DNA of 64,000 nucleotides from Dioszegia crocea (Eukaryota > Basidiomycota > Tremellomycetes > Tremellales > Bulleribasidiaceae): contig BCKK01000002.1 of the NCBI GenBank assembly GCA_001600615.1, positions 2,944,809-3,008,808 of the forward strand, in the 5' to 3' direction. Positions within the stretch are counted from its first letter, which is position 1, and each line of letters starts with the position of its first letter. Positions 1-12,663 of the stretch are shown in pieces. The translations under genes were made by a program, and so were the position numbers. Below the pieces are notes generated by a model that did not search any database, was not told the origin of the DNA, and worked only from the letters and a program-made list of their open reading frames with translations.

Positions 1-3000
1 GTGCGGTGCAGCTACGTCGAGCTGTACAATGAAGAACTACGGGATCTGCTTTCGCCGGATTATCAGCCCGGAGCAGCTGGTGATCGACAACCGATGGCGA
101 TGGGAGGCGGAAATGGGCAGGTGGCGGGATTGAAGCTGTATGAGGATGGCAAGAAGGGTGTGATGATTCAGGGATTGGAGGAGGTTGGCGTGCGCGATCT
201 GAAGGAGGCACTTGCTTTGGTGAATAAGGGATGTCAGAGGCGACAGGTGGCTGAAACGAAAATGAACACGGAGTCTTCGTAAGTCAAATCTCTCATGTAA
301 GGACGCAGCTGATTCATTAGGCGTTCACATACAATTCTCACCATCACCGTTCATGTCAAGGAGACCACGCTCGCTTCTGGCGGAGACGACCTGCTGCGGA
401 TCGGACGATTCAACCTGGTCGATTTGGCTGGATCAGAGGCTATCGGTCGATCAGGCGCTACCGACAAGCGTGCACGAGAAGCAGGAATGATCAACCAATC
501 CCTCCTCACTCTCGGCCGAGTCATTCGCAGTATCGTCGATAAAGAGTCACACATTCCCTACCGAGAGTCTAAACTTACTCGACTACTCCAGGACTCGCTC
601 GGTGGTCGAACCAAAACTTGCATCGTCGCCACAGTCTCGCCTACCCGTTCCAACATGGAAGAAACCCTCTCGACGCTAGACTACGCTCTGTCGGCCAAGA
701 GCATCCGGAATCGACCTGAGATCAATGCGCACCTAACAAAATCTGGCGTACTCAAAGAATATCTAGGTGATATCGAGCGATTGAAAGCGGAAGTGATGGC
801 TGCGAGGGATAAGAATGGGATCTATATCCCCGAGGATCAGTGGAAGGAGATGCACGAGCAGCAAACGCGGATGAAGTCGGAATATGACGAGGCGGTCTTG
901 AGGGCGAGTGCAGCGACAGTGGAATTGACAACACGGCGGAAGGAGTTTGAGCAGTTGACGAGTCAATTCTTGCTTACCACCGAAGAGCTAGAGCAGGCCC
1001 GGGAGGCGGAGAGGGCGTTGGGGTTAGCGATTGAGGGTATGAAGGTAGAGCTGGAGGTGACACGGGTGAGGCTGGATGAGGAGCGATATGTGGGCCAGGC
1101 GTATATCCAGGGAGAGAAGAGGTTGGATGGAGTCGCGGAGAATCTAAGGGGAGTAGCAGAGGAAAGTGTGAGCGATGTTGGGGGTCTATTCGCCAAGCTT
1201 GGTGAGTTGGATCCGCAGCAGATCAAGGAATGGTGCTGATGGCTAGCTCGCAAAGCTCAGGTCCTCGGGAACAATGCCGACGCTGCGACTCGGTTCGGAT
1301 CAGACATTTCCTCGCTCTCGACGGATCTACGGGGTGGGCTGGACAAGCTCAACTCGGTTCAAGGTCGATTCGGTGAAGAGATGCAGAAGGGCCTGGAGGC
1401 TTATACAAAGCATGCCCAGAAGGTAAGTCTTACTCATGCCCGTTATGCCCGCTTGACTGATGGTCCAGCATTCCAAGCGCGACATAGCCAATCTGGACGC
1501 ATCGTTCTCGGCTCTGAACGGATTATCGGCAAAATTGACAGAGTCGATCGAAGCTGGCAAGTTGGATGCTGCCGAGACGGGACGAGCGCTACAGGGCGTG
1601 AAGGAAGAGGTGCAGACTTCCGTCAGGGCTTGGGCGAAGGGCGTGGGCGAGAGGAGCGAAGGGATGGTCCGAGATCTACTTGAACATCAACATCAACATC
1701 TAATAATGGTGAGCTGTGACAACCATCGTGAAAGGTCATTTCATCTGACGGCGAACAGGTCACAGGAGTACTCGATACTACCGCAGACCTTATCGACTCC
1801 GTAATCTCTACTGCCCAAACTCACCTTGCGTCCGAATCGGCCGCTGCGGCCCAGACCAAGCGCCTAGCCGACCAGGCAGCTTCTACCGAGATTTCCCGCC
1901 TGCGCGCCCAGAACGAACTTCTCGCCAGACTTCTCAGTAGCGAAAAGGCCAAGACGGCGAAACTTCGAACTGAGCTGATTGGGAACCTTACCAATCTGAT
2001 TGTCGACTTTACGGACGCGCAGGATGCGTCCTGGTCTGACGTGGTGGATCAGGTGCAGGCGGAGAATGAGCGTGGGGTCGAGGGGATGAGTGCCTTCCGG
2101 TCATCGATGGAGGAGAACCATGCGGAGGGATCTAGGCGGGCTAGTGCGTTTGGCGGCGAGCTGGATATCGGCTTGAAGGCGGGGTTGGGGCAACGTGAGG
2201 TTGGTCGCCGGGCGATTGGAGAGGTAGGGGAAGGGATGAGAGAAAGACTAGGAGTGTATGGAGAGAAGACACGGGGCGAGATGGAGAGGCAAGTCGCGGT
2301 TGTTGATGGGTTCTGTGGACGGCTTGGGGAGACATCAGCAGATGGTAAGCTTTTCGTCCCTGTAAAATGGGATATGTGCTGATGGTCGTAGCTGCCCTTC
2401 GTGCGGATGCTCGAGCGGTCGACCAGGCGGGCAGATTAGCCGACATGTCCCGTTCTCTCAAATCGTCACATGATGCTACGCGTTCTAGGATCCTCAAAGA
2501 CTCGGAAGGCGTGGCGGCATTCTCGGAATCTCTTTTATCTGCTGTAGGTACCCTTCAGGTAGCAAAGGTAGTTGCTGATAAGACAGCAAGCGTCCTCATC
2601 CAAGTCATATCTCAAACATCACACTTCGACCTCCTCCAAACTTGACTCCATCCTCTCTTCCACCGCCACTTTCCTCACCTCGGGTATATCTGAAGATGTA
2701 CCAACTGGCACAACACCACGCAAGAAGAATTGGGCTGTGCAGACGAACTGGGAGCGGACGCAGCCGAGGAACGTCCTAATTGAGACGTATCGGAGAAAGA
2801 AGGCAGCGGGGGAGGTCGTGTCTTTGCCAGAGGATGAGGGTGTGGAGACATCAAAGGCGGATAAGGATGGAGAAGGGTTGATGAGGTCTGTCGATTCGAC
2901 GGATAGCCTTCAGTCGGGTATGACGGACGAATCGGATCATCTCCCTTTACCGCCTATTACCCAGTCGGACTCGATCGAGGCCCCGCAAATATATCAGCCT

Positions 3001-3201
3001 CAACAACATCAGCCTCAATCGAGAATACCCAGCGGGACTTCTTCTCTACCAGTCGGTATTGCGCGAGCGACAGTACGCAAGATGCCCTCGGGCTTTGGCG
3101 CGTCGATAAGTGGGAAAGCAGTGGCGAGGGGGTTGGCAGAGGTTATGCCGCCGCCGTTAGGCGAGGCCGGGATGAATGTGCCGAGACGGACGAGAAAGTA
3201 G
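1..3201 (+). CDS. bimC: Kinesin-5 (BimC/Eg5/Cut7 type) spindle motor, 5' end cut by the window
   Basis: Mitotic motor that crosslinks and slides antiparallel spindle microtubules. The window opens in frame inside the motor domain. Seven exons fit: 1-278, 321-1201, 1247-1422, 1469-1708, 1759-2344, 2392-2543, 2587-3201, giving 975 residues. Motor motifs seen: SSRSH (switch I, split by the first intron), LVDLAGSE (switch II), NQSLLTLGRVI and PYRESKLTRLLQDSLGG. A long coiled-coil stalk follows, and the tail holds TGTTPRKKNW, a good match to the BimC box, the Cdk1-regulated tail element that separates kinesin-5 from other kinesins. The P-loop and N-terminus lie upstream of base 1. The exon structure is inferred from splice signals and frame continuity. 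The next gene is convergent, 258 bp downstream. Confidence 0.95.
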
Positions 3202-3459
3202 ATGTTTGAGTGGTGAGGGATGATGGACAATTTGTAAGGGTTGGTGAGATCTTTAGTTTGGTATCTGGGTAAATGAGAAGTGATATAATGCAGCAACTTA
3301 GTAAGACTAAACTAAGTTGGGAAGAAGTGCGAGCTATAGAAACAACAGTGACTTGCATATAGTTTGTGAAAATATACTTGTAGATACTTTTCCCAGAGAT
3401 CTCATCTAGCTCAGCCCCAAAATCCCCTGACCTAGGTCCGACATGATCCCGAGCTTCAA

Positions 3460-6054
3460 TTACATGATTATACAATCCTTGTTCCCTGCGCCGCCTGATG
3501 GGTACGACGACATCATCATCTCTTGATTGACCTCCAGATCATTTTCTTTCTGCTTCAATTTGACTTCCTTCGGGAACCACTCTTTCATGTAGCTGAAAAG
3601 TCAGCTTTGGGCCACAGGTACAGGCAACTGATGTATCAACTCGTGGAGAAATGACTTACTCCATGACTTGGACATCAAGTGAACCTGGCAATAGTCAGCT
3701 TCGGCCTAGTGGACATGATATACCAGTAGTTCAGCTCACTTTTATCCGCAAGCAATACCACCCTCGAGCGACAAAGCGGGCACTCCGCTTTGCCCGCCCG
3801 CTGCATTTTGACTAGACACCTTACGCAGAATAAATGTTGGCATGATAGTCGGATAGGCTTGAATGCTATTGAAGTGCAAATGAGGCACGCATAGTCGTCT
3901 AGACTAGGCAGGATACTGTGGTGTGTGAGCTATCGTCCTCCATAGCCTCGTTGAGGCACAAAAAGAATGGGGCAACTTACGGTAATAGCGTATCGGTCAG
4001 ACTGGCAAGTAAGACGTGAGGTAGAGAGGTGTTGTAGAATGTCCAGGTAGTAATATTGCCATCGGTACCCACTGCGGACAAGGTCGAGCGAACAAACGAC
4101 TGAAATCCTGTTGAAGCGGTCAATGCTGTCCGCTTGTCGTGCTTCTTCAATATCCTAATTCGATCAGCTTCAACACCCTGAACCTTCTCTTTATTCACTC
4201 ACTTTCTCGCAGCGTTTATATTGGCCATTTGAAACCTCTTCAGATCCAACAACAACACATTCAACCTCAAGAATTCTTCCCACGCCCCTCTGACCTTCTT
4301 GCCCTTCAACGTCCGCCGATCGCCTAGTCCGCGCTTAATCACCTCTGCTGCAAACTTCTGAAGGCGTACTTCGGCCTGCTCTACCGTCCGTTCACCCCTC
4401 GTCCGCTCGGCAGAACTTTCAAAGATCTCAGCTTCAATCCAGAGTGTGAAGATTTCGCGCCAGGCGTAGAGGTCCTTCGTGTTTGGTTTAGAAGCGGAGG
4501 GAGCTATTCCTCCGACGACTGCGCGGGTGCCGTTGGATGTGAGAGGTGATATCGAAGCAGAGGAGGAGGATGCGGAAGATGAGGGTTGGATAGATGCTGA
4601 GATGAGGGAGCATAGCCGAGAGACGGATTGTCGGAATTGTTCTTGTTGCTCGGCGTGGAATGTCGATAGGGAAGTCAGGGCCGCAGTGAGGAGGTTGAAG
4701 AATGCCTGGTCAGATGCGAGGGGGATGATGATGTCTCTATCTCTCTCCATAAGAGACGAGGGAGATGAAGATAGACCAGTAGGGACTGATGGTGGAGGTG
4801 ATGTCGATATCGTCTCCAGCTCATCCTCAATGGCCGAATCGCCCAGACTCAAGTCTCCCATCCCATACCCGTTGTCCGCCCCACTTGCCAGGGCGAAGAT
4901 GGGCGACATGGCAGTCCGGACTCGCTGAAGATTGGGACTGGCGGGCAGGACGTCAATGTCTGGGAGATCGGGGGATGAGCGGGAGGCGCGGATGGTTGCT
5001 GGGGAGTTCGCAGCGGATTGGAGGAGTAGTGTGGATCGGCGAATGGGCACGGCGGCTCGAGAGGATGTATCGTCTTCGTCTTCGGTGTCATCTTCTGAGG
5101 AGACGCCGGTAGAGAGACCCGGTGGGGTGAGGGATGTATCGCGAGATAAGGGGAGTGGGGCCGCTGGAAGGTGGAGGACGAGTTGGGGCTGGGGATGATG
5201 CGAATCGCCTGATACATCAGCTCGTTAGTCTCTCCAGGAGAAAATGAACTCACCGCCAAGTATGTATTCCGCCTTGACCCTACTACCCTCATTCATGCTT
5301 CTCCGAATCACCTTACGTCCCCGTCCGCCAATCGCACCATCTAGCACGCTCTCTTTGCCCAGAGACCCGCCCAGTCCTATACTATCCTCAAACTCCCCAG
5401 CGCCCGTATCCCGAAACATCCCCGAAACGCTCATAGGTCGCGCACCTCCTTCTCCGCCTGGCGAATGCTCCCGGCTCATCTCGGGCGTTTGGGGTCGAGA
5501 TTCAGATAACAGTCGGACACGGAATTTACGCTGGTTGTTCATACCGAGAGATGAGGGACCGGCTTCCACAGATGAAGAGAGTGCAGAGGCTCGGGTGGGG
5601 TACTCAAATGTGTCTAATATGGGATCTACCAGAACACGTTTGGGCCTTATAGGCGATGGCATAGCTGTCGCCTGCATGGCAGGAGGGGATTCGTCTGATT
5701 CGAACTCGAATTCTAAGATGTCGCCGTCGTCTTGTCGAGTTGTATTGGCAGAGGATAATTTCGCACCTTCTGAGCCTCGTGGTGGAGAATGACTGGCGGG
5801 AGATGCAGCCTCTTCTGTAATAAGAAGCTTGTTGAGGACGTCAGGGGATAACCCCATGCCAGAGAGTTCCGACACCACATCTTTGATGATCTTCTTCAGC
5901 TACAGCTTGTCAGCTACGGTCTGTGACAGGCAAAGATCATCCTTCTGTCCCTTCGGATCCAACATACCTGGCCATACTCTATCGCTGAAGACTTCCACTC
6001 TTCCGGGAACTGCGATTCCGAAAGGATCTGCTGAAACTCCTTGCCGAACTTCAT
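3460..6054 (-). CDS. SPX-domain RING E3 ubiquitin ligase-like protein with C-terminal CAAX box
   Basis: Predicted phosphate/inositol-pyrophosphate-sensing ubiquitin ligase. Seven exons (minus): 6054-5968, 5899-5254, 5208-4203, 4154-3981, 3915-3740, 3684-3660, 3592-3460; 748 residues, frame closes. The start MKFGKEFQQIL...EWKSSAIEYGQLKK is the first SPX helix pair; the basic SPX helix ILKKHDKRTAL comes only near residue 580, because a Ser/Pro/acidic insertion of more than 300 residues splits the SPX domain. A C3HC4 RING follows (about 642-690: CLIC, CQHLFCVRC, CPLCR) and then WFPKEVKLKQKEND, a segment I associate with fungal SPX-RING proteins. The last four residues, C-I-I-M, form a CAAX prenylation box. 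Exon 6 is a 25-nt microexon. Family assignment is from motifs; substrate unknown. Shares a divergent promoter with SSD1. Confidence 0.88.
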
Positions 6055-6699
6055 GTTGAGTGGTAGACTGGATTATATCGGAGGATTGTGCACAGAAAGA
6101 TGTAGGGATAGAGCTAGCCGATAGACGAGCTCTACCACAGGTCTATGAGCGGTGCGTGTCCATAAGTAGAGCTGGAATGCCGCATATGGACAGATTTGGT
6201 GGAGGCACGCCAATGCAACGTGCGTGACTCAAAGTTCAAGCCACAAAGTTTCATACGTAAGCAGCCCGTCGGAGATAGGACTGAACTCCGCGACGCGTCT
6301 AGCTTGTCCAGGGTCTTTGGTGGAGCTTGAATTGGAGCCCGGGTGGACCGCCTTGATGCAAGACTAGCTATAGGTCAACCACCCATTCCTCATCTATCAC
6401 CCCTAATACCCATACCGTGTCTTGCTTGTATACAGTGTATACCCTCGTCGTCAAGGCAACATCCCGCTTTTACCTCACAATTCGTGGCTACAGTCACTCC
6501 ACCGCTCTGGCGAGCACCCACGTCGTCAAGCGCGCATCTCACCCTCTCTAGCAAGGTGAGTTAGAGTTATCTGAGACATCTCATCATTCCTACATCGCCA
6601 TTCATCTTCTCACTCACCCACAACATCACTATGACCCGTACTAAAACTGCAGGCCATATCTCTTTGACAGTCTCTCTCGCGCCACTCCCCAGCGCCAAG
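6055..6699. promoter_or_regulatory. Divergent promoter and leaders between the SPX-RING gene and SSD1
   Basis: 645 bp without a supported gene. It holds one ACGCGT hexamer (6293-6298) and the SSD1 5' leader with its intron (see 6556-6652). No TATA box stands out. Confidence 0.5.
6556..6652 (+). other. Probable 5'-UTR intron of the SSD1-like gene
   Basis: GTGAGT donor at 6556 and a CAG acceptor ending at 6652, preceded by a branch-like TACTAAAAC. Splicing removes an upstream in-frame ATG at 6631, leaving the ATG at 6700 as the first start; this is why I start the CDS there. Confidence 0.55.
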
Positions 6700-9600
6700 A
6701 TGTCCGAATCTGTCATCTCTCCCATCCCCACCCCTGCCTCCGCAACCCTCGCCCCTCCGACCGACCCCACCCGACCGTCCTCAGCGGGTTCCAATCGTTC
6801 TCGCAAGGGTCGGAGTCGCAACGGCGGCTCGTCCAACAACTCATCTCGGACCCCCAGTGAGAATAACGCACGGCCCTCCAGCGGGTCCAAGCCCCTTTCT
6901 GGCGGGACCAGTCTCGGTGTCAAATCAGACGGCGAGAAGAAGGGGCGTAACAAGAAGAATGGCGGCAGGAGCGGGGCAACGACTCCAGGCGAGGAAGTCA
7001 AAGATGACAAGAAGGGCAAAAGTGCCAAATCTAGTCGACCAGCTCCCATTGCCATTCCTGGCGCATCTTCATCCGGACGATCCGCTTCCCAGTCTTCTGG
7101 CCGCGCGAACAAGGACACCGGCTCCCAGTCCCTCACAGCGCCTCGGTCCCTCAAGGCTGTGTCTTCCCCTCCGAAATCTGCCTTTGACGCTGCGCTAGAC
7201 GCTGTCAAGCAGAAACACGGTGGTGATGCTCTGAGCAGTCTTCAAAAGATGATCTCAGATCTGAAGACCATACCGCCAGGAGCTGCCCCTGTCCCCATCA
7301 GCGGCTCGGCCGGTAGTTCTCTACCCGGATCACGATCCGCCAGCGGGCGTGATGCGAAAGAGGCGTCTAAATCCCCTCCTCCCGCCAACTCCCCCTTGAA
7401 CTCCAACAAGCTCAAAGCGGATGCTCCGACGTTCACACCCTCCGCAAAACCCTCCGCGTCACCTGTAGGGATTTCCCCTACCCCAATGCCCCAGCCGGCG
7501 TTACCTCGAGCTTCATCTGGTCAGCACCGCTCCATGTCAATGAGCAGTGAGCGGGACCGCCGACTTTCCTCTTCGTCGTACAACCCCATCCCCACGATTT
7601 TCAACCCGTCACCGCAGAGTGTCTTCGCCGGTGCTCTCCCGACCTACCCTATGGTCGACGTTGGTGGATACCCACAGCATCTGGGCAGTTTGACGGAGAC
7701 CGAGGAGTATCACCCCGAGGGCTATGGCGATCAGTACCAGCAGCTCATTGCTGCTCAGCGTATCCAGTACCAGCAGATCCAGCTTCTCCAAGCTCAGATC
7801 GCTGCTAATCAACTCGCCCAGCAACAAGCCCAGCAGCAACAATACCAAATGGGTATCGCTCCTCGATTCCGCGCTTTGGCGGAACAGCGTCAGGCGCACG
7901 TCAACCAGCAGCAGGTTGCCGCTCTCGCGCAAGCGCAACAGGTGTATGAGATTCAGCAACAGGCGTTGATGCAGGTTGAGGATGCTCGACAGCGGGCGGC
8001 ACAGGCGACTCTTCGCAACCCGCCCAATGTATTCGAGGAGGATGACGAGCCGGACCGCGTTGGTGGATTCAGGATGGAAGGGTTGCCTCACGGGCGGGAA
8101 CCCTTGAACCCCGGCTTCAGCTTTGGCGGCAAGAGGACAGCGTCTGTCGATGAGCGTGCACCAGCTCCATCCCAAAGTGGCATTCGGGTTGACAGGAGTC
8201 AAGGAATTGGAGGTGCCGAGGCGACTGGTCTTGCGGGACTGGCTGCTCGCGCTCATAGGCGGACAGGCAGCGAGTTGACACCTGCGATGCAACAGCAAGT
8301 GAGTGGATTATTCACATGCGGAACAACGACTGACGTCTAGCTCGAATTGCAAGCTCAGATTGAAGCGCTTCAAGCCAAGCAGAAGGCCTTGATGCAGGAA
8401 GAAGCTGCAGCGAGCAGGAACGGATCCGCCATCAACCAGACGGACTCTTCTATCAAGCCCTCTGCTCAACTCCGGGGGCATCGCCGCATCCAATCCACCA
8501 TGTCATCCACCGGCGGCGATTTCACCTCCTACGATGAGGCCAGTCTCTTGGAGCAGATGCGCCAGTCCAAGGTCATCAATGACATGCCCCCTCCTCCTGT
8601 CCCGGCAGGCCACGGCCGTCGACACAGCGTCAACGTATTCGCCAAAGGCGCCGGAGCAGGTTCTGGCTTCGCTGTAGTCGATGACATCCCCGAAGATGGG
8701 ATTCCGGCTGGAGGCGGACACCATCGGTCGGGCAGTCGGGGCGGCTTCGAGTCTGGGAATTGGCGCTCCATCAGTGGTGTGCAGTCGGGCAGCGGTCAGC
8801 AGGGTCAGGGTCAAGTCACCGACCTCGCTTCTGCCCAAGCCCAACTGCAGTCTCTGGCGCAATTCCGGGCGGCAGCTGGCGGTGGCCACAACCGAATGGC
8901 ATCCTTCGCCCTACCCAACATGCTTCCGAATCTGCTCGCTGCGACTACCTTGTCCAGCCCAGGCGGAACGAATCTGTGGCAACAGCAACAAGCATTTCAA
9001 CTCCAACTGCAGCAGAATGCTTCGGGGCCTCAGCGGAAATCGTTATTCGCGCCGTATCTCCCTCAAGCTTCCCTTCCGCCGCTTTTGCAGGCGGGTAAGC
9101 TTGTCGTCGGTATCTTACGGGTGAACAAGAAGAACCGGTCAGATGCGTATGTCGCTACCGATGTCTTGGAAGCCGATATTTACATTTGCGGGTCGAAGGA
9201 TAGGAACCGAGCGTTGGAGGGGGATATAGTCGCGGTGGAATTGTTGGACGTTGATGAGGTGTGGAACACCAAGAAGGACAAGGAAGAGAAGAAGAAGAGG
9301 AAGGAGGAGAATAGTATTTGGGATTTGAAGCCTGCGGATCGGAAGAAGATTGAAAAGAAGAAGGACGATGTCGAGGTTGAGGGTCAGGGTCTACTTTTGA
9401 CCGAAGAAGAGCTCGTGGATGATGTTACCAAGCCTCAATTTGCGGGTCATGTGGTTGCTGTTGTAAGTCCATCCCCTGATGAGTGGTATTGAGCTGACAC
9501 TTCAGGTCGAGCGCATGCCTGGACAACTCTTCTCTGGACAATTGGGCGTACTTCGGCCTTCCAGCGCAGCTACCAAAGAGAAGCAAGACCTCGAGCGGAA

Positions 9601-12270
9601 AGAACGTGGCGATGAGCGAAAGCGAGACGAACCCGAATCTCGACCCAAGATCGTCTGGTTTAAACCCACCGACAAACGTGTACCGCTCATTGCTATCCCG
9701 ACTGAACAGGCGCCTGAGGACTTTATCGAGAAGTCTGATCAGTATGGGGATCGGCTGTTTGTCGCTACCATCAAGCGATGGCCAATGTACGTTTCGTCTA
9801 TATCCTGTAAAAGAATGTCACTGATTGTTCAGCACGAGTCTGCACCCCTTCGGAACTCTCGTCGAGGAGCTTGGACCCATTGGGGATCCTGAAGTGGAGA
9901 CTAGCGCTCTATTGAAGGATTGCAATTTCCCCACTGAGGAATTCCCAGATCAGGCCCTTAAGTGTCTGCCACCATTGCCTTGGAGGTAAGCTACTAACTC
10001 TGCCTCGCTCAGGCCAGGACCATCAGCTGATACGTGACAGCATCCCCGAGCGCGAGTTTGAGATCCGACAAGATCTTCGAGGGGACCGAGTATTCACTAT
10101 CGACCCGCAATCAGCAACCGACATGGATGACGCTCTATCAGTCAAGAAGCATGAGGATGGATCCTTCACTGTCGGCGTGCACGTTGCGGACGTCTCGTAC
10201 TTTGGTAAGCTGACCAACTCGTTCGTGGTTCGGGGCAGAGCTGATCATTTAGTCAAGCCCAACACTGCCCTCGACCGGGAAGCTAGGAAGAGGGGTACTT
10301 CAGTCCATCTCGTCCAGCGACCTGTTCCCATGCTGCCACCGCAAATGTCAGAGGAGCTGTGCTCTTTACAGCCTGGCGTGGAAAGGCTCGCTTTCTCCGC
10401 TTTCTTCCGTGTGGACAAGGAGGGCCGGGTGGTGGAGAAGAACTTTGCCAGAACGATCATACGGTGCGTGTCAGCTGAAGATATCCGGGCCCTGGTGGTA
10501 TCTCAGCTGACTTTTCAGGTCGTGTGGGAAATTATCTTACGCCGATGCGCAGGGCGCGATCTTTATGGAGCATCTTTCGGAAGACAAGGTCTCTGGCAGT
10601 GCTGAGACTCGTCAAGGGGTCGAAAGTGATGTTCGGGATCTACACGTGAGCCAGGCCGAGCAAGGTAGAGATACAAGCTGATGTATCCAGGAAATCGCAC
10701 TCAAGCTCCGGTCGAGAAGAGTCGAAGCTGGAGCTATGACGAGTGACCGGAAGATCAAAGTATCGTTCACGCTCAATGACCGGAGTGAGCCGGTAGATGT
10801 CAATGACTACAAGCGGACAGATGCCAACACCCTTGTCGAGGAGGTAGGTATCTCTTTTCCTTTGGCAGAGGATTCTATTGACGCCCCAGTTCATGTTATT
10901 GGCCAACACTGCCGTTGCGCACCTCATCGCCAGCTGCCTCCCCGAACAGGCTCTTTTGCGCCGCCATGAGCCACCTGTCGAGCGCCGGATCGAGGGCTTT
11001 GTCAAGCGGGCCGGGAAGCTCGGGTACAAGATGGACGGGTCATCCGCTGGTGCACTCCAGAAATCCTTCGAGGGCGTGGCGGATACAGAAGCTGCATTGT
11101 GTCTTGACTTGTTGAAGAAGAAAGCTATGACTACGTGAGTGTCATTGTTGTCGGTAAGTAGAACAGAGCTGATGTGGCCAGGCCAAGATACTTCTGTTCG
11201 GGTATGCTGGATATTGCAAAGTATGGTCATTGGGCCTTGAATACGCCGCTATATACCCATTTCACTGTGAGTTGAATGTCCTTTTCAGGTCGCGGGGCTC
11301 AAGCTGATACATGCAGTCTCCGCTACGTCGATACGCCGATGTGATTGTGCATCGTATGCTCGAGTCTTGCATTTCTGCTCGTAAGCTTTTATGATCTCTT
11401 GAGGGGGAGACTCGTAGCTCACACAAGCAGCCAACCAAAACGACGTCAAGTTCCTTATGGACCGAGATCAAGTTGCGAAGATCTCTCAGCAGTGCAACAT
11501 CAAGAAGGGTGAGCTTTGAGCCAACGTCCAACTTGCCGTCCGTCCAGCTGACAGGTCAGTCGGAGCCAAATTGGCCGAAGAGCAATCTATTCATTTGCAT
11601 TTGTGTATGCTCATTCACGATTTGACCACCAAGTATGGACCTGTCGTGCGTGAGGGCAAGGTCACTGGGGTGTTGGAGTCAGCGTTCGATGTCATCATTG
11701 TAAGTAGGAAATGGCGCTAGTGCTCTGTAGGGACATAGCTGACAAGACCTAGCCTGAATTCGGGATTGAGAAACGGGTACACGCCGACAAGATGCCACTT
11801 GACAATGCCGTCTATGATGAGCATCAGGATCAACTATCGTAAGTCACCACTGCTCACTGGCCAAAGCAGACAAGGCTCATTCATCAGACTATACTGGACG
11901 ACCGAAGACATTCTCCCATTCCTAATCGCCACATCTGATGATCCGTCCATCCAAGCCATCTCCCGCCAGGCCTTGGCTATCTCTAGCTCAGGCTCCACAT
12001 CGACCAAGCCACCTTCCGAAGGACCTACAGCTCGATCGAAGCAGTATCTCAAATCTGCGGCCAGGGCCACACCGGCATATCAGGGCTTGAGATCGAATGG
12101 GAATGCCCAGCACAAGATTCAGGATATTAGGGAATTGATGACGATCCCGGTGGTCGTCATGGCGGACATGACAAAAAGCCCGCCTGTCTTGATGATCTAC
12201 GCGTGTAATCCGTGAGTGTTCAAGATTGTGGCTAGAATGGGGCTGATGGGTCAGGTATGCCGCTGCTTAG
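6700..12270 (+). CDS. SSD1: SSD1/Dis3L2-like RNA-binding RNase II-family protein
   Basis: Fungal Ssd1 proteins bind specific mRNAs (often cell-wall mRNAs) and control their translation and location. Sixteen exons: 6700-8298, 8341-9462, 9506-9786, 9833-9985, 10041-10204, 10253-10463, 10519-10645, 10691-10843, 10890-11134, 11182-11266, 11317-11380, 11431-11508, 11560-11699, 11753-11838, 11888-12211, 12255-12270; about 1615 residues. The N-terminal third is Ser/Pro-rich with Gln-rich tracts (7730-7990), then cold-shock-like domains, then the RNB domain: IDPQSATDMDDA (10099-10134), RPVPMLPPQMSEELCSL, RSCGKLSYADAQ and SPLRRYADVIVHRML. Yeast Ssd1 is a pseudonuclease, but here the four motif-I aspartates keep the spacing seen in active enzymes. 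The last coding exon is only 16 nt. Confidence 0.93.
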
Positions 12271-12663
12271 AGGGGTAAATTTTAGGGGGTTGCCTAATGC
12301 GTGAAGAAATTTTCATTATGATGCGCTGATTGCCTGCGTGCAAGCTTGAGTGAAAAGGGAAGTGAGAGATGATGAAGCGTTAACCTATTGGAGCGCGATT
12401 GTCGGTGTGATGTGTCCATTGATAAGTCTACATGTATCTATCTACCAAGGCTGAGCACAGACTGTGCGCCCTGATCGAGCCTACGTATACGCATCTGATA
12501 GATGACGAGGCAGTTCTGACGCTGCTGGATGTCCGCTCAGAACTTGCCACTAACCAAACACATAATTCACATTGACAATACTAACGCCAGGACATGGTTC
12601 TGCAAAGGCTACGGACACAACCTCCAGAGTCTCCAGTAGACCTCGCTTCCACAGCAAACAAGA
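12271..12663. other. Intergenic, convergent 3' ends
   Basis: 393 bp between the SSD1 stop and the doubtful minus-strand ORF. Probably 3' UTR sequence; I see no further gene. Confidence 0.4.

Noticed and set aside
6631..6633. Upstream ATG of SSD1
   Set aside because: It lies inside a probable 5'-UTR intron (6556-6652); the ATG at 6700 is preferred.
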